Shown: positions 13,080 to 25,085, numbered from the stretch's first letter. The stretch is 64,000 bases of DNA from Adiantum capillus-veneris (GCA_014529385.2 CM043966.1:103489087-103553086), one strand, 5' to 3'. Notes: generated by a model from the sequence alone, not told the origin. Translations and numbers: made by a program.

Positions 13080-13395
13080 AATGAATTGCTAAAAATCAGG
13101 TCACATGTGTAGGCTATTAGTAAATTTTGGATGGTGCTCTCATGAACCTATATGCAAAGTTTAGGCTCTAGAATAATTGTAGCATGAATGTAATTGGGTT
13201 TATCGTCTACTACAATTGACAGTATGATAACCTTAGTGGAAAGTATGATAACCTTAGTAGAATTGCTAGAAATTAATTCACATGTATGGCCTTATAATAG
13301 TAAATTCTAGATGGTGTTCTCATGAAATTATATGCAAAGAGCCCTACTCTAGAATAACTATAGCATGCAAGTATCTTGATAGCTGCAATAATGTA
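13080..13395 (+). repeat. two tandem copies of a ~150 bp dispersed repeat
   Basis: Two adjacent diverged units share GTATGATAACCTTAGTAG, AATTGCTARAAATTA, TGGTGYTCTCATGAA, ATATGCAAAGAG and CTCTAGAATAA. The same unit recurs at 61205-61400 and, partly, at 63695-63757. It is non-coding. Confidence 0.7.
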
Positions 13396-13399
13396 TGTG

Positions 13400-14956
13400 T
13401 TGATCCTTAGAGCCAATGTTGGATTCATAGCTACTGATGAGGGAAAGCGAAGTCATGATGATATTTTAAGACTGCAGATATATGTATGATAGAGTGCTGC
13501 TCTTACTTAGGTGCAAAGTGTTATGGAGAATCTCCTTTGAAATGTATCTGAGTGATACTTTTCTTAAAAATATGGGTTTGAGAGGTAGAATGCAATTGCA
13601 TTTGTCGGCTACAATGTTCTATGGGCTAGAAAATTTTATCACCTTTCTATCACCCAAGGTCATCCCAATTCCCTTTTGAGTAATTAGTCTTTGAGGACTC
13701 ATGATTGTATAGGTATGCCTAGGAATCAAACTTTCAAATGAATAATGGATCTTCTTAGTAAATCCATTAGCCCAGCTGACAACGAGCAAGTTGGACTCAT
13801 GAATAGAAAGTACTCATGGAGGATAGAGGGGCTCAAGCTCACAGAAATAGAAGATGCTTTGGTGCTACATGTAGGAAAGAAAATAGGAAAGGAAAAAAGG
13901 CACTGTCAGTATACACGGAGTTGGCAGAGTCCACACATAAACTCTACTATTATTGAGATGCAAATTTCTTAACGAACAACACTTGGGAATGTCTACATGT
14001 CTATTAGATTTTCTTGCAAAAAGGTCAAATGACATACTCTTGTATTTCAAAAAAGGAGTGGAGTGCATGTAGGTCTTCTAGGTTGTGCGGATATAAAGAG
14101 AGTAAATTAAGGAACTTTAAGTTCGTTTCATTGGTAGATGACCTTGGATCAATGCTTCGAGCATTAAGGGCCCTTGTGCATTGTGACATTCATAAGCTGC
14201 AAGCTATGCGTGGGGGAGATAATGTTGGGAGAGTTTGATGCGTCTTTAAATGCATGGTCCATCGGATCAATTTAGTAAAGGAAATCTTGTTATCTAAAAG
14301 AGGTGATCATATACAATGCTATCATGCTTTTGTGAGGGGTTTGAGCATGCAAAAAGTTGTCAAGAGCTAGATCTCTTTTTTTGTCTCTTTGTTTTGGGGT
14401 CTCAAGAAGAGTCTCTATCTCCTCCAATGTCTCTTGGTGACTTGCCCCTCTTTGTGGAGCTATGCTAATTTAAGATCATTTTATGGAAGAGTAATCTATG
14501 TGCAAAAATCTCATTGTGATCTTGACAATGGGAAGTAGATACATGATTAAGTTTTAGGACATCAAAGATACCAAAGAATGAAAAGAGCTCTCTTAGATAA
14601 TGGCCAAGGGCTAGATAGATCTAGTTCCCATCGTACACTTGCACTTTTATATGAGCGCATACTTTTTCTTACCCTGGTTGGCCTCTGTCACCATCTCTAT
14701 CATGAAGCTTCTCATAATTATGAGAATGGAAAATCTCACATGCAAATAGAATTTCTAAGCTCAAGCTATAAGGGGATTCCCTATGCTTAGTGTTCACCTT
14801 GGCCACTCAAGAGAAACTCAAAACTACTTTTAAGGGACCTAGAGCAACAAGAAATTCAACTGTAGCTTAATACTAACATAATCTTTGATAGCTTAGAAAC
14901 CTCTTGCAAAAAGATTTTAGGACCTCTACTCTTAAGTAAGAAAAGGGAAACCAGTA
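13400..14956. other. decayed internal region of chromovirus, no recognisable gene
   Basis: Only short unrelated reading frames are present. By position this should have held gag of the minus-strand chromovirus, but I find no zinc knuckle or gag motif. Confidence 0.4.
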
Positions 14957-14968
14957 GCTCTTATACCA
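14957..14968 (-). other. primer binding site (initiator Met tRNA type)
   Basis: The minus strand reads TGGTATAAGAGC, close to the common plant PBS TGGTATCAGAGC. It starts two bases after the LTR end ...CCATTACA. This fixes the inner boundary of the 5' LTR. Confidence 0.7.
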
Positions 14969-14969
14969 A

Positions 14970-15520
14970 TGTAATGGAATTAGGCTAATAACATTGATTG
15001 TAGCGAAATTAAAATGACAGTAATGAGCATTTTATCAAGGAATTCCTATTGAAGATAGAGAGGGAATACTTGATTCGAGATAGCAATATAACATGACACC
15101 TAGTTATCTTGGCATGGATAATACTTGTAAAAGAGAGAGAACTAGAGAAATTGAAAACAATTGAGGACCTTATTTACTTGGAGCCAATCCCCCCTCCAAA
15201 AGGCTTTTGTATTATATGTTCTCCCATAAAGAGAGACTTGGTACAATATATTCTTTGTGTTCCTTTGAGACCTCATAAATGTCATGAACATGGAAAGATT
15301 CAAAACAAGAATTAAACTTACTTGCAATAGCATAAACTTGTTGCGGGCCTCAATCCCAAGACCTCAAACACCTTCAAAGGTGAAGAGAGCTAGCATGGAG
15401 TGAGGAAAGTGAAGAAGAAGAAGAAGATGTAGCATACGAGAAAGAAGTAGTCTCCTCACCTATCATTACTCTTAGAGCATAGCACAGCATAGTAATGGAG
15501 ATGGAGAAGATGACTACACT
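14970..15520 (-). mobile_element. truncated 5' LTR of chromovirus relic
   Basis: Homologous to 8224-8790 through the blocks AATTGAGGACC, CCCCCCTCCAAAAGGCTTT, TTCTTTGTGTTCCTT, CAAGACCTCA and GGAGAAGATG. Similarity is lost near 15520, so roughly two thirds of the LTR is missing. Confidence 0.65.
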
Positions 15521-16303
15521 ATGGATGTGCCCACCAATCCCTTTTTGTTGGTAAAATTGTGGATAGGATGTGTTTTGAAGGTCATTAACTAGAAAACTTT
15601 GGATGTGATATGCTCACAGCTCATGAATATGGATTCTTGGACATAATGTGGTCTAAAGTCCAATTTTATATGAGGCAAATGGTGCTCAAGATTTCATTCT
15701 TCCAAGGTAAAAAGGTCGGTGATTGCATACAAGCACAGAGTTGACTTGACTACTGTATGGATGCTACAAGAGGCCTTTAGGCTCTTGGAAAACACACTTA
15801 GTTGCTATCTACTTGAAACTACACTCAACTACATGTCAGGTAGCAAAAACTAACTACAACACCCACAAAAAAATTCATCAATTCATTAAGCAAACAAATT
15901 CCAAACACAACCAATCTCATAGGTCGGATAGGCAATGCCTAAAGACACATATCTATTCCCTCAAATCCCCCTTTTGACCACTTGCCAAAATCATGCTTAC
16001 TATCTACAAGGCATACTTGACCTAACTACTTCGACCCCAAATTGACCCTAAAGCTTACCAATGATTCCCCAACACCCCTCCTATGCATAAAATGTAGTTT
16101 TGTTATGTAAATGTTGTATTATGAGTGAATTTTAAAAGAGGTTAGCCAGAAAAAACCACACATTTTTGTGAGAGACTTACAATGTTGGTGAAGAGCTTTC
16201 ACTTGTGAATGCAATGAAGCATATGGCACTTCAAATAGACACTTCACAAGAGAGTTATAAGCTTGAGAAAGAATATGGAGAGTCCTCACTACTTTGCAGA
16301 AAC
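15521..16303. other. no recognisable gene
   Basis: AT-rich spacer with no long frame, no clear repeat and no RNA gene that I can see. Confidence 0.4.
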
Positions 16304-16777
16304 TGTTATGGAATTGATATTTTATTATTTATTGCAGCTATGACAGGTGGAAAAGACTAGAATGAGCTAGGCATATGCAAATGCATATATATATATTGTA
16401 CATTTTATTATTCAAGTGCTCTTTTATGAGCTTTGGCCATTTATGACCGTCCGGCCAGTTTGTACTACGTTTGACCATTCAAGAAATCTATAAAACAAAT
16501 ACGTGCAAGAGGGAAATGGTCACTCTTGCACGGGGGGAGGTTGCACCCAGTGTCTGTGTCATTGTCCTCTCCTCTCCCTTCTCTCTCGCCGTGCCAACGT
16601 AGCACTCCACTCTAGGAGGTGCATCTGCACGTGCTATCTCGCTCTCTATCTCTCTCTGTTTTCATACATCGTGGTTATGTGTTGTGGGAATCGCCAGGTA
16701 TGTAGATTTGCCCGTTTATGCTAGATATTGTGTTATCTTGGGTATTTTGCAAGGCAGCTATGTTTCCGTCTATAGCA
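16304..16777 (+). mobile_element. 5' LTR
   Basis: Starts TGTTATGGAATTG and ends TATAGCA, about 474 bp. It contains a TATA-like box (TCTATAAAACAAA near 16488) followed by pyrimidine-rich leader. It is near-identical in layout to 21487-21964. Confidence 0.8.
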
Positions 16778-16778
16778 G

Positions 16779-16796
16779 TGGTATTATAGCTTTGGC
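16779..16796 (+). other. primer binding site
   Basis: TGGTATTATAGCTTTGG resembles the plant Met-tRNA primer site TGGTATCAGAGC and begins two bases after the LTR end. Confidence 0.6.
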
Positions 16797-17905
16797 TACA
16801 CTCTTGGATTTGCAACAATCATAACTATCAAGATTATCATGATCAAAGATAAGCCTTGCCTCTGTTAACCTTTATTCCTGTTTTTAACGTATTTTAAGAC
16901 TTCCATCGTGTTTGAATTTTGTAGAGCTTGTAAATTCTATAATCAAACATATAATTGATTATATAGCGCTTACTCTATGTACAAGGATAACAAAGAAGAG
17001 ACTTACGTAATCTACCTGACTTAGAATAATCTCAAATATGGGCTTGACTAAAATCTTAGCAATAACAAGGGCTGTTTTATGAAAGAGATGAAGCTGAAGT
17101 TTCACAAGAAGGAGAAGAGTGTGCTCCTCATAGGAAGCACCCGTCCGGAGATAAGGAAAGGGGAAATCATCTTAGCTTCAAAAAACGATTTCGATTCACC
17201 TATATATGACATACAGCTTCCGAGGTTGAAGAAGATTAGACAGGAAGAGGTAGCACTTAGTGAATGAGAGTAGCTTATTATATTTAGATCTTTTGGTAGC
17301 AAGGATCAACAGGGCACACTGTCAATAGAGATCACCACCATGTTACCCTACAACATGATATTACCACAATGTCGTTGGTCCAAGGATAGCAACACCACAC
17401 AAACGAGCCCAAGCAGGGAGCAACTAATGTGGTAACTGCAAACTTGGAGGGATGACCTTCTGGCTGCAACATTCATAACGGCTAGGAGCACAAACCAGGA
17501 CTAGTGCCACCAAAAGAAGAGGTGCTCGATAAAACTCTTACAACAAGTGAAGATCACCAAAACAATGGTGATGGCAGCACAAAAAGGAATGGCTACGAAG
17601 ACCATGCACCAACCCAGCTTACACCACATAGTTTCTCTCCCTCTTGACCCCTTCTCTCTCTCACCAACCACCTGGTCCTAACATTTGCTTTTGCATGTGC
17701 AGCTCCTGTAACTCGCACTAACTCTTCCCCATCCTCCTCACATTTCCGTTTGCATGGTTGCCACCAGTTGATGGAGCCTCCCTTTTCCATGCAGCTACTC
17801 GCCAACTTTTCTCTCTATCCCGCCCTCTCAATCAGCTGCTGCCACTCATGTGTTTCTTTTATATCGCCCCCTTAGTTGGATAGAGTACACTTGTGGCTAG
17901 CATAA

Positions 17906-17910
<5 letters not shown>

Positions 17911-17944
<34 letters not shown>
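17911..17944. repeat. (CT)n microsatellite
   Basis: About 16 uninterrupted CT units. Confidence 0.95.
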
Positions 17945-18844
17945 AGCTGGAGGCCATACCGTCCCTGCTTTCTCTCTCTTTTTTTGTTGATAACCTCCAC
18001 ACACATACCAATCTAGGTGTCCTGTGTTTCGGAGATACCCTCCATGTTTGGGCTATTTGCCTATGCCTCCACCAGCAAATTGACCGCTTGAACCAACAAC
18101 AATTACATGGACCTGAGGACTGTCAAACTTGAAGGTTATTTACTACGCTAACCTCCATGCCGTAGATTGTATGGTTCAAAACAGACTCCTTTGAAGACAA
18201 GGGGACCCACAAGGGATGTTTCGTTAGCTCATCTCTCATCACCCCATATGAATCAACATTGACTACATTGAAATTTGACCACCCTCTGGAGTCATTGCAA
18301 GGGTAATCTTGTCGATACCGGTCCATGACACAACAAAGCCCACTCTCAGAATGGCATGGCAATACCCCAATTGCTACAAAAGGACACACGGTAGTGGAGT
18401 CGCATCCGGTCTTTATTCTACTTTTCTCTTCACCCACTAAAGCATGATCCAATTCACACATATCCTTCTGGGAATGGTGGACCCAAGGAGTAAAGTGGAT
18501 CAATTGGAGGGGGCTTGCGCCACACACAAGAGTGCATCCGTGTCGCTGGAAAGCACAATGATCTCACCGAGATTGAGAAGGATGAATTTTATTGTAATTG
18601 TTCTACAATCAGAATTAAAATCATCATCATCATCATGAGCTCCAACATAGGTGAGTCCAAACACATCTTCTTCTTCTTGAACATCCAAAGAGACAGATGC
18701 ATCTCAAAATACATCCACCTTGAGCTGTCCAAGAGACACTGCTTGAGTCTCCCCCTACCTACGCAGATCATCAACTGCGATAGGCAGTGCAACCTCGATC
18801 TCTCTCTCTCCGCCCCGTTGGCCTGACATACGCGGCAGCTGGCC

Positions 18845-18867
18845 TCTCTCTCTCTCTCTCTCTCTCG
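18845..18867. repeat. (CT)n microsatellite
   Basis: About 11 CT units. Confidence 0.9.
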
Positions 18868-20599
18868 CTTCCACGTGTGATGGAACCCGCCTTCACATAT
18901 CCCCTCCGATGTTTGCTCTCATAGCCCATGGGTGGGATGATTTTGAAGCTGCAAGGTTGTACAATCAAGAGCTAGTTTTCTTTTAATGTATTCTACATTG
19001 TTGAATCAAGTTTTTTAAATATATACGATTAAACAAGCCTGAATGGGCGAGACTCTCGCAACCTAGTTATGGTCTTAAGATCCCACTCAGGATCCACTGA
19101 TCATGCTCCATTATGTGGGTCAAATCAAAGAGCATGATATGTAATCTCACTCTTTTTGGTTGCACTTTGACCTTCAAAATTTTTGAGCATTGTTGAAAGT
19201 CCTCAGCGAGCTCATTGTAATAAGAATATTGGCTAACTATAATATCCAACCATATTCAGTACTTATAGGCATGTGGTCCCTCTCTCTTGCTATTTTCTCT
19301 ATATCTCTTTGTGTGAAATCTCCGACAGTGTAGAGTTTGACCGTTACAAGCCTCGATCCCTCTTACAGCAAGGCAGTAAGAAAATCATCCCATTCAAGTG
19401 TGAATTAACTACTAGCTAGCTACATTCAAGAGCCCCCTGGTGCTAACTCTTAGAAAGTTTCGAACTACACACCAAACACTACACTTGCTTGGCATGCCCA
19501 TGCCATGGCTTCTTACTCTACTAAGCAAGATGATGAACCTACCTTTTCCAAGTCTTCACATTGATCCTAATGCAATTATCTATCGTCTTCAAGGTCTACA
19601 GAGGGCAAGCAACAATAATCCACTGTTCCTAAAGACTATTATCGACAGTGACTAGAACAGTAGCAAAAAGGCATTTGCACATAAGGGTATATGTAAAGCA
19701 TCAAGGTATATATGATTTCTCTGTATCCTGGATCAAATCACGTGCTAGATAGCCACCTAAGCAATCCATAATTGCAACTAACGCATGCATCACTGATACC
19801 AACTCATGAATATCTCTTACACTCACTCTCACATACTAATTTGTAATCAATCACTAAACACGCATCTTGCTCATGAAAGCACAATCAAGATAGCTTTGTC
19901 ACCATTTTCTTCCCACTTTGTTTATAAAAAATAAATAAATGAAGTTTCTGTTAGTAGAGAATACGTTATTTTTGTGCTCGGGCATAGTTTTCTTTTTGTT
20001 AGTTATCAAGATGACACGGTGAATGATAGCATCTTCTGACTATTTCTTTTTACTGAGTAGTTGCGTGACATCCTCTAATCGCAATCAAAATCCACATGTA
20101 GTCTTTTTTACAACAATATCACTAGAGAGGCCAAGTTGTACTATTTTTCTTTTCACATAAAATTGAATTATCTTAAATAGGTTGCCATCGTATTTTCTTA
20201 CATAGCCTATTTTCAGTACAAATTTAACATATTTTGGCTTTGTTAACTATACTTTGGTGTAAGTTTGATAGTTGTAGCTGTCTACTACTTGTATCTCTCT
20301 CCACACACACACACTGGTATATTTATTTCCCAATGCAGTATAACATCCAATTACGTACATCCAATACCTCTTTGCTTTCTTATCTTTCAAGATATGCACC
20401 TAGCTATTTTTCATATTTTGGCTTGAGCACTGCACTAAATGGAGTTTTCATTGAGAACATTTTCCATGAACTACTACCACGAGCTACGATACTTTGCATT
20501 AATGAATAAATAGTTTGTAAGTGATTTGATATACTCCAACATGGTGTCCAACAAAATATTCTCCTATTTTATGTCTTGTCTGGTCCATTGGTCATGTAC

Positions 20600-21095
20600 A
20601 CACAGATTCGCTGATTTAGGCAGTTTGTAGATACTCATCTTAGAACACCATATTAGTAAATTTGGGAATTTTCCAATTCCCACTTTCAAAAAGAGCTTAA
20701 AATTTGACCACATGGTCAAATCTTATCCAAGTTTTTGAGAACATGGCCCGAAAGATCTTTTTAAGTACTATCTTGTGGAAGGCTTTGGGCGTAAAAACCA
20801 CTTTGACATTTGTCCATATTGCCAAATCTTTGAGATGTTGGTAGTCCCCACATTGGCTCTAAAGTCTCAAAGTCTCTAATATGGTGTTTTAGCACAGATC
20901 CGCCGATTTAGGCTGTGTGTAGATACTCATCTTAGTGCAAATCCGCCGATTTAGGCAGCATATTGATAAATTGCAAATTTATGATTTTTTAAAACAATAT
21001 CAAATGTAGATTCATCAATTTAGGCAGCATTAGTGCAGATTTGCCAATTTAGGCAGCATGTCTTATTGGTGTAGATTCGCCGATTTAGGCAACAC
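20600..21095 (+). repeat. cluster of ~20-bp repeats ending TTTAGGCA
   Basis: Six dispersed copies of a motif close to GATTCGCCGATTTAGGCAGC lie near 20603, 20895, 20937, 21007, 21035 and 21071. Spacing is irregular (28-290 bp). The cluster, with the flanking AATCACAAAATCATG block, recurs in inverted orientation at 60690-60905. Confidence 0.75.
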
Positions 21096-21469
21096 CAATC
21101 ACAAAATCATGCTGCAGTGGCTGGCCACCACTCTAACTGGTATGATTTTGTTACCTGGGTACATAATGAAAGTGATTGGATTTGGACTTATATTGTGGAA
21201 GTGGAATTGGATTGGGATTGGGTATCTGATGGTTATTTTATCATGACAGTGATGAGGCTTGACATTATGAGATTGATGATGAGTGTGACCAATGCTGCTT
21301 ATTCTAGTGGTATGGGACACTAGAATAGGTAGTATGTGGATGACGGTAGGCATTAGCATTGTTGTCTAGTTTTATGGATTTTTATTTTACTATTTGATAC
21401 AGATTTCTAATCATTATTTTTGACAAGTATTGTTTGCAGATTTTTATCTTCGCAACTGAGGACAATTGC

Positions 21470-21486
21470 TTTCCAATGGAGAGGTA
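21470..21486 (+). other. polypurine-like tract
   Basis: CCAATGGAGAGGTA lies directly before the 3' LTR start TGTTATGG. Confidence 0.45.
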
Positions 21487-21964
21487 TGTTATGGAATTGA
21501 TATTTTATTATTTATTGCAGTTGTGACAGGTGGAAAAGACTAGAATAAGCTAGGCCTATGCGAATGGAAATATATATATTGTACATTTTATTATTCAAGT
21601 GCTCTTTTATGAGCTTTGGCCATTTATGACCGGCCGGCCAGTTTGTACTCACATTTGACCATTCAAGAAATCTATAAAACAAATACGTGCAAGCGAGAAA
21701 TGGTCACTCTTGCACGGGGGGATATTGCACCCAGTGTCTGTGTTATTCTCCTCTCCTCTCCCTTCTCTCTCACCGTGGCGGCATAGCACTCCACTCTAGG
21801 AGGTGCGTCTACACGTGCTATCTCCCTCTCTAGCTCTCTCTGTTTGCATACGTTGTGGTTATGTGCTATGGGAATCGCCAGGTATGTAGATTTGTCTGTT
21901 TATGCTAGATATTGTGTTATCCTGGGTATTTTTCAAGGCGACTATGTTTTCGTCTGTAGTAGCA
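21487..21964 (+). mobile_element. 3' LTR
   Basis: Second copy of the LTR at 16304. It has the same start, the same CCGGCCAGTTTGTACT and GTCACTCTTGCACGG blocks, and ends GTAGTAGCA with a small indel relative to the first copy. Confidence 0.8.
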
Positions 21965-23106
21965 AAAACGTTGTACTCTTATTATCCAAAAAAAAACTCT
22001 TTTAGGTTTTACAAAATTGACTTTTATACGTTAGCCAAAGCTTGTGGATAAAAAATGAGTAATATTCTAACTCTTTTATAACCTAAAATTTCATTAATAC
22101 AATTTGAAGCATTTAGCCCCGCTTTGACTGGCTCATCTCATTAGGAAGAGATTGGACTTTAGGAGGGCCTATTTACTAGTTTATTTGAATTCAAATCTTC
22201 CCCCCAAAAGTAAATTTAAAATCTAGGGGGCAAAAGTATATCATGTAACATATTTATGGAAAGAGCTTAATGTGTAGATTCCAAACATATAATCTCTGCT
22301 CAGATCATAGATCACATGTATGAGTTATGGAAGGCCATAAATCATAAAGTTGTCCACTCCCTTCTTGGGGGGAGAAGTGTATCCTTTGATCACTCTTACA
22401 CCTCTCTTTCACACCCACCGTTCTTGCACACAGGCCATGCATCTATTTTTCAAAATGTTAATCATCTCCATAATATCATGGAAAATAAAGAGGCCCTCCT
22501 AGACCCCATCCTCTTCCTAATGAATCACATAATCTTTTACATTGTTAATCCAATAATAAAAAAATTTAAAATTCTTTGGGTTAGAGACATCCAAATTGCT
22601 CAAAAATATGAAAATTTACATCATAGGCTATTACATAGGCTCTGATGTTAGAAATGTGGGTAACCCTAAACCCCCCCCCCCCCCATTCATAGAAATGTGA
22701 TTTGGTTTCCCTGCATTGCACTTTTCTTTTAAACGCTTCGAGGGATTCATAGTACTTGATGCACAACTTTTTATGTGTGTCTGCTAGAAATTGCTGGTCA
22801 ATTGAGGTGTTGAACTACATGGCTGTGTAACCAACAAAGCTTGCAGGAAAATTTTCTACCATGGGGCTAAATGATACGTGATATGAGGGACCCCATGTAG
22901 AAGGACTCCTTCATCGACTTCATGCAGTAGGGTGATAGAAACATTACTCTGGAAAAGATGACGTATAGAAATTCATCGAGTGCTTGATTTAACAAGTCAT
23001 ATCAGATCCCTTGGTTACCTTTAAAGAATGCTATCCATGAAGCATCTTTCTGCTCTACTTGGTGAGATGTTTGTATACATGTGAGAATCATTTTTCTAAT
23101 CTTGTA
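21965..23106. other. spacer with inverted-repeat element and poly-C tract
   Basis: No gene recognised. It contains the inverted-repeat pair described separately and a run of 14 C at 22671-22684. Confidence 0.45.
22138..22523. repeat. inverted-repeat pair, possible MITE or foldback
   Basis: The left arm (22138-22169, TCATTAGGAAGAG...AGGAGGGCC) pairs with the right arm (22492-22523, GGCCCTCCTAG...CTTCCTAATGA) with a few mismatches, 322 bp apart. No coding region lies between. Target duplications are not obvious. Confidence 0.5.
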
Positions 23107-23136
23107 TTAGGAGAAAGCTGGACTCACTTTTGGGCC
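23107..23136 (+). repeat. left terminal inverted repeat
   Basis: Thirty bases, paired with 35675-35704 at 29 of 30 positions. Confidence 0.85.
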
Positions 23137-23484
23137 TTTCAGTTCTAGAGAGAGAGTGGCGCTCGACCAATGAGGAAGAGGCTAACGTTACATTGAAAAT
23201 CGACATTTTGGAGTCAAGCTCTTTTTTAAAAAAGGGAGGAAATATTATTTTGGTTCATCAAATTGCACAATTTCACGCTGTAAAGGCATAAATGCCGTAA
23301 GTCGTACTAACTATGTACCGAGGAATTTCAGAACTTTCATTGAAGACTCTATCTAGTATCTTTGTTCCCGCCCGAATATGACTTTCAGTAGCTGTACTTC
23401 CTTCTCAAAACTTCTTCCCTTTTTTATATTTGCGCTAATCTTTCTGTGTATTCATTCTACTGTACACCTGTCTACTTCTTGAAG

Positions 23485-24790
23485 GCCTAGCACTACCATT
23501 GACTCTGTTAGCATTTTTAACAGTTATACTACAAACGATCAAGCATGGATTCCATCTCGAATAACTATCGGAAGTTGGGTTCTACTACAAACTAGGAGGA
23601 GGAAGAGGAGGCAACGCAATGATTTCATGGAGGCTTTTAAGGGTCAACTTAAAGAGTTTAAAGTGTGTGCACAAAGCAAGCTGGTGAAAGAGGTCCTCAT
23701 ACAACATGCTTTCCAGCATGCAGACTTAAGGTTGCAAACATCTCCTCCAAGTTTTCCAAGGCATCGACCCAACTGTAAGTTATTAGGGCATCTCGCTTAG
23801 TGCATGATTATATTCAAATATTAAGTGGTGGATATCATCTTTGGTATGTTTCAGATATTTATCCATCGAATAGGACAGATTGGAAACCAGTTGAGAGTAT
23901 AGTTGGGATTTTTGATGCTTTCCATGCATTTATTGGTGAGCAAATGTACCGAGGAAGACAACACAAGGAACTTGCAGATAATGGAATTTTATTTTATGAT
24001 ATGTCATATGTGGAACCGAGAACTTCCATTGGTTGGGGTCGTGTAGATCCTTTGTCACTTCCATCCTTTGACAGCAAGGATTGGTCCCTGCCTGCTTCGC
24101 AAACTAGTGACAGCTTCAGGAATAAGTTGTTTCAGGACATATAAAAGTCCCTCAAGTATTCAATTGCCACAAAAATAGTTCGGATCGCACTATTTATGCC
24201 TCTTGAAGTGTTTGTAGATTTTTTCTTCGATGAGCAAATAAGAACTACCGCAACAATGCTCATTTGCAAGTCTGAGAGCTGTTTGGACTTTTTAGATGAT
24301 AACTGGGATAGGAAAAAATCATAGAACAAAATCTGTATTTTGCAAAAGAAGTCCATAATTTGCAAGTTCATTATAAGCTCTCAGAATTTCTTAGTATCGT
24401 TTTACTATATTAGATATCATCTTCTTAGTGGGCAGCTTATTCCACTCGACCAAGATACAAAGAACAGCCTCGAGAACAAACCTTTATCAATGGAGCTCTA
24501 CTTTCGAGACAGGTTACTTACTGTGATGGAGACAATGTCAAGCACAACTTTGGCACAACTCAGGATAGATCTTACATGTGAAGAACTTCCACTTTTGCCA
24601 GAATTGTATGCATTCAGTCTCAACAATAGAAAGGTGCTTACTAAATCGATAAATTTTGATTGTCTTTAATACACTATGAATGAATCTAACTTTTTCTTCT
24701 TTTTAGATTCCAAGGCGCAAGGAGAAAACAACATTGTGCAAGGAGTCACTAACAAATACACTTCACTTAATTGCTTCCATCGGAAGCTAG
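23485..24790 (+). pseudogene. unrecognised spliced gene near left TIR
   Basis: The model has several exons. One (about 23485-23774) encodes a stretch with IPSRITIGSW and a basic run RRRKRRQR. It splices over an 80-bp GT-AG intron (23775-23854) in phase into a second exon, from 23855, with SNRTDWKPVESIVGIFDAFH and PRTSIGWGRVDPL. That exon has an in-frame TAA at 24142-24144, then stays open to 24324. A later exon starts after CTTCTTAG (about 24428) and encodes LIPLDQDTK and LTCEELPLLPELY. It splices (GT about 24635, AG about 24706) to a last exon ending TAG at 24788-24790. The 5' start is not resolved. I do not recognise the product. The basic patch near the N-terminus would suit nucleic-acid binding, but that is inference. 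It lies first inside the transposon. Confidence 0.5.
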
Positions 24791-24985
24791 GTCACATATC
24801 TTGTGCACAGAAAGAGCTTTGATGCCATGCAAACCATGATGTACTCTTCAAAATGACTAATGTAGAGATATTTTTTGGCGGTCAAACAATGTTTCAAAAA
24901 TGTACATTTTCAATGTTTCAAAACTTTACATATTGTGTTGTTTCTGTCAAGATTTATACAAGTAATTTGCTCCCTTTCCCTACTA

Positions 24986-25085
24986 CTGTCCTCTCTCCCG
25001 GTTTGTGCCACTTGTCCCTTGTCCTCTCCCCCGGTTTGTGCCACTCGTCCCCTGTCCTCTCCCGCGGTTTGTGCCACTCGTCCCT
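24986..25085. repeat. 33-bp minisatellite, three units
   Basis: Three near-identical 33-bp units contain CCTCTCCC-CGGTTTGTGCCACT, followed by a partial fourth. It lies between two genes of the transposon. Frames on both strands are open across it, but only because 33 is a multiple of three. Confidence 0.85.

Larger units (their letters stand above)
8224..15520 (-). mobile_element. decayed chromovirus (Ty3/gypsy), internally deleted
   Basis: The minus-strand parts fall in order: truncated 5' LTR (15520-14970), primer site (14968-14957), about 5.1 kb of decayed internal DNA, integrase with chromodomain (about 11490-10200), polypurine tract (9836-9821) and 3' LTR (9820-8224). No protease, RT or RNase H of this element is visible, so more than half of pol is missing. 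A piece of unrelated gypsy pol at 12490-12900 suggests nested insertion or recombination. Confidence 0.7.
16797..20590. other. non-coding internal region of LTR element
   Basis: This stretch has only small frames. One at 17079-17267 (+, 62 codons, lysine-rich) and one at 18123-18527 (-, 134 codons) are the longest, and I recognise neither. CT runs occur at 17911-17944 and 18845-18867. I see no retroviral motif. Confidence 0.45.
16304..21964 (+). mobile_element. LTR retroelement without recognisable polyprotein
   Basis: A pair of similar LTRs (16304-16777 and 21487-21964) flanks 4.7 kb. The first LTR is followed by a Met-tRNA-type primer site and the second is preceded by a purine-rich tract, so this is one element. 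The flanks GAAAC (16299-16303) and AAAAC (21965-21969) could be a 5-bp target duplication with one change. No gag, protease, RT or integrase motif is visible on either strand, so it is non-autonomous or its internal DNA was replaced. Confidence 0.75.

Noticed and set aside
7111-15315. A peptide of the form MEPxPPPxGF seen in frames at 7.2, 8.4 and 15.2 kb
   Set aside because: These are three copies of one LTR. The frames lie on different strands relative to pol and are short, so shared ancestry of non-coding DNA explains the similarity.
18123-18527. 134-codon minus-strand frame as a gene of the 16-22 kb element
   Set aside because: No motif, no neighbours in frame, and composition like its surroundings. 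Mentioned only within the internal-region entry.
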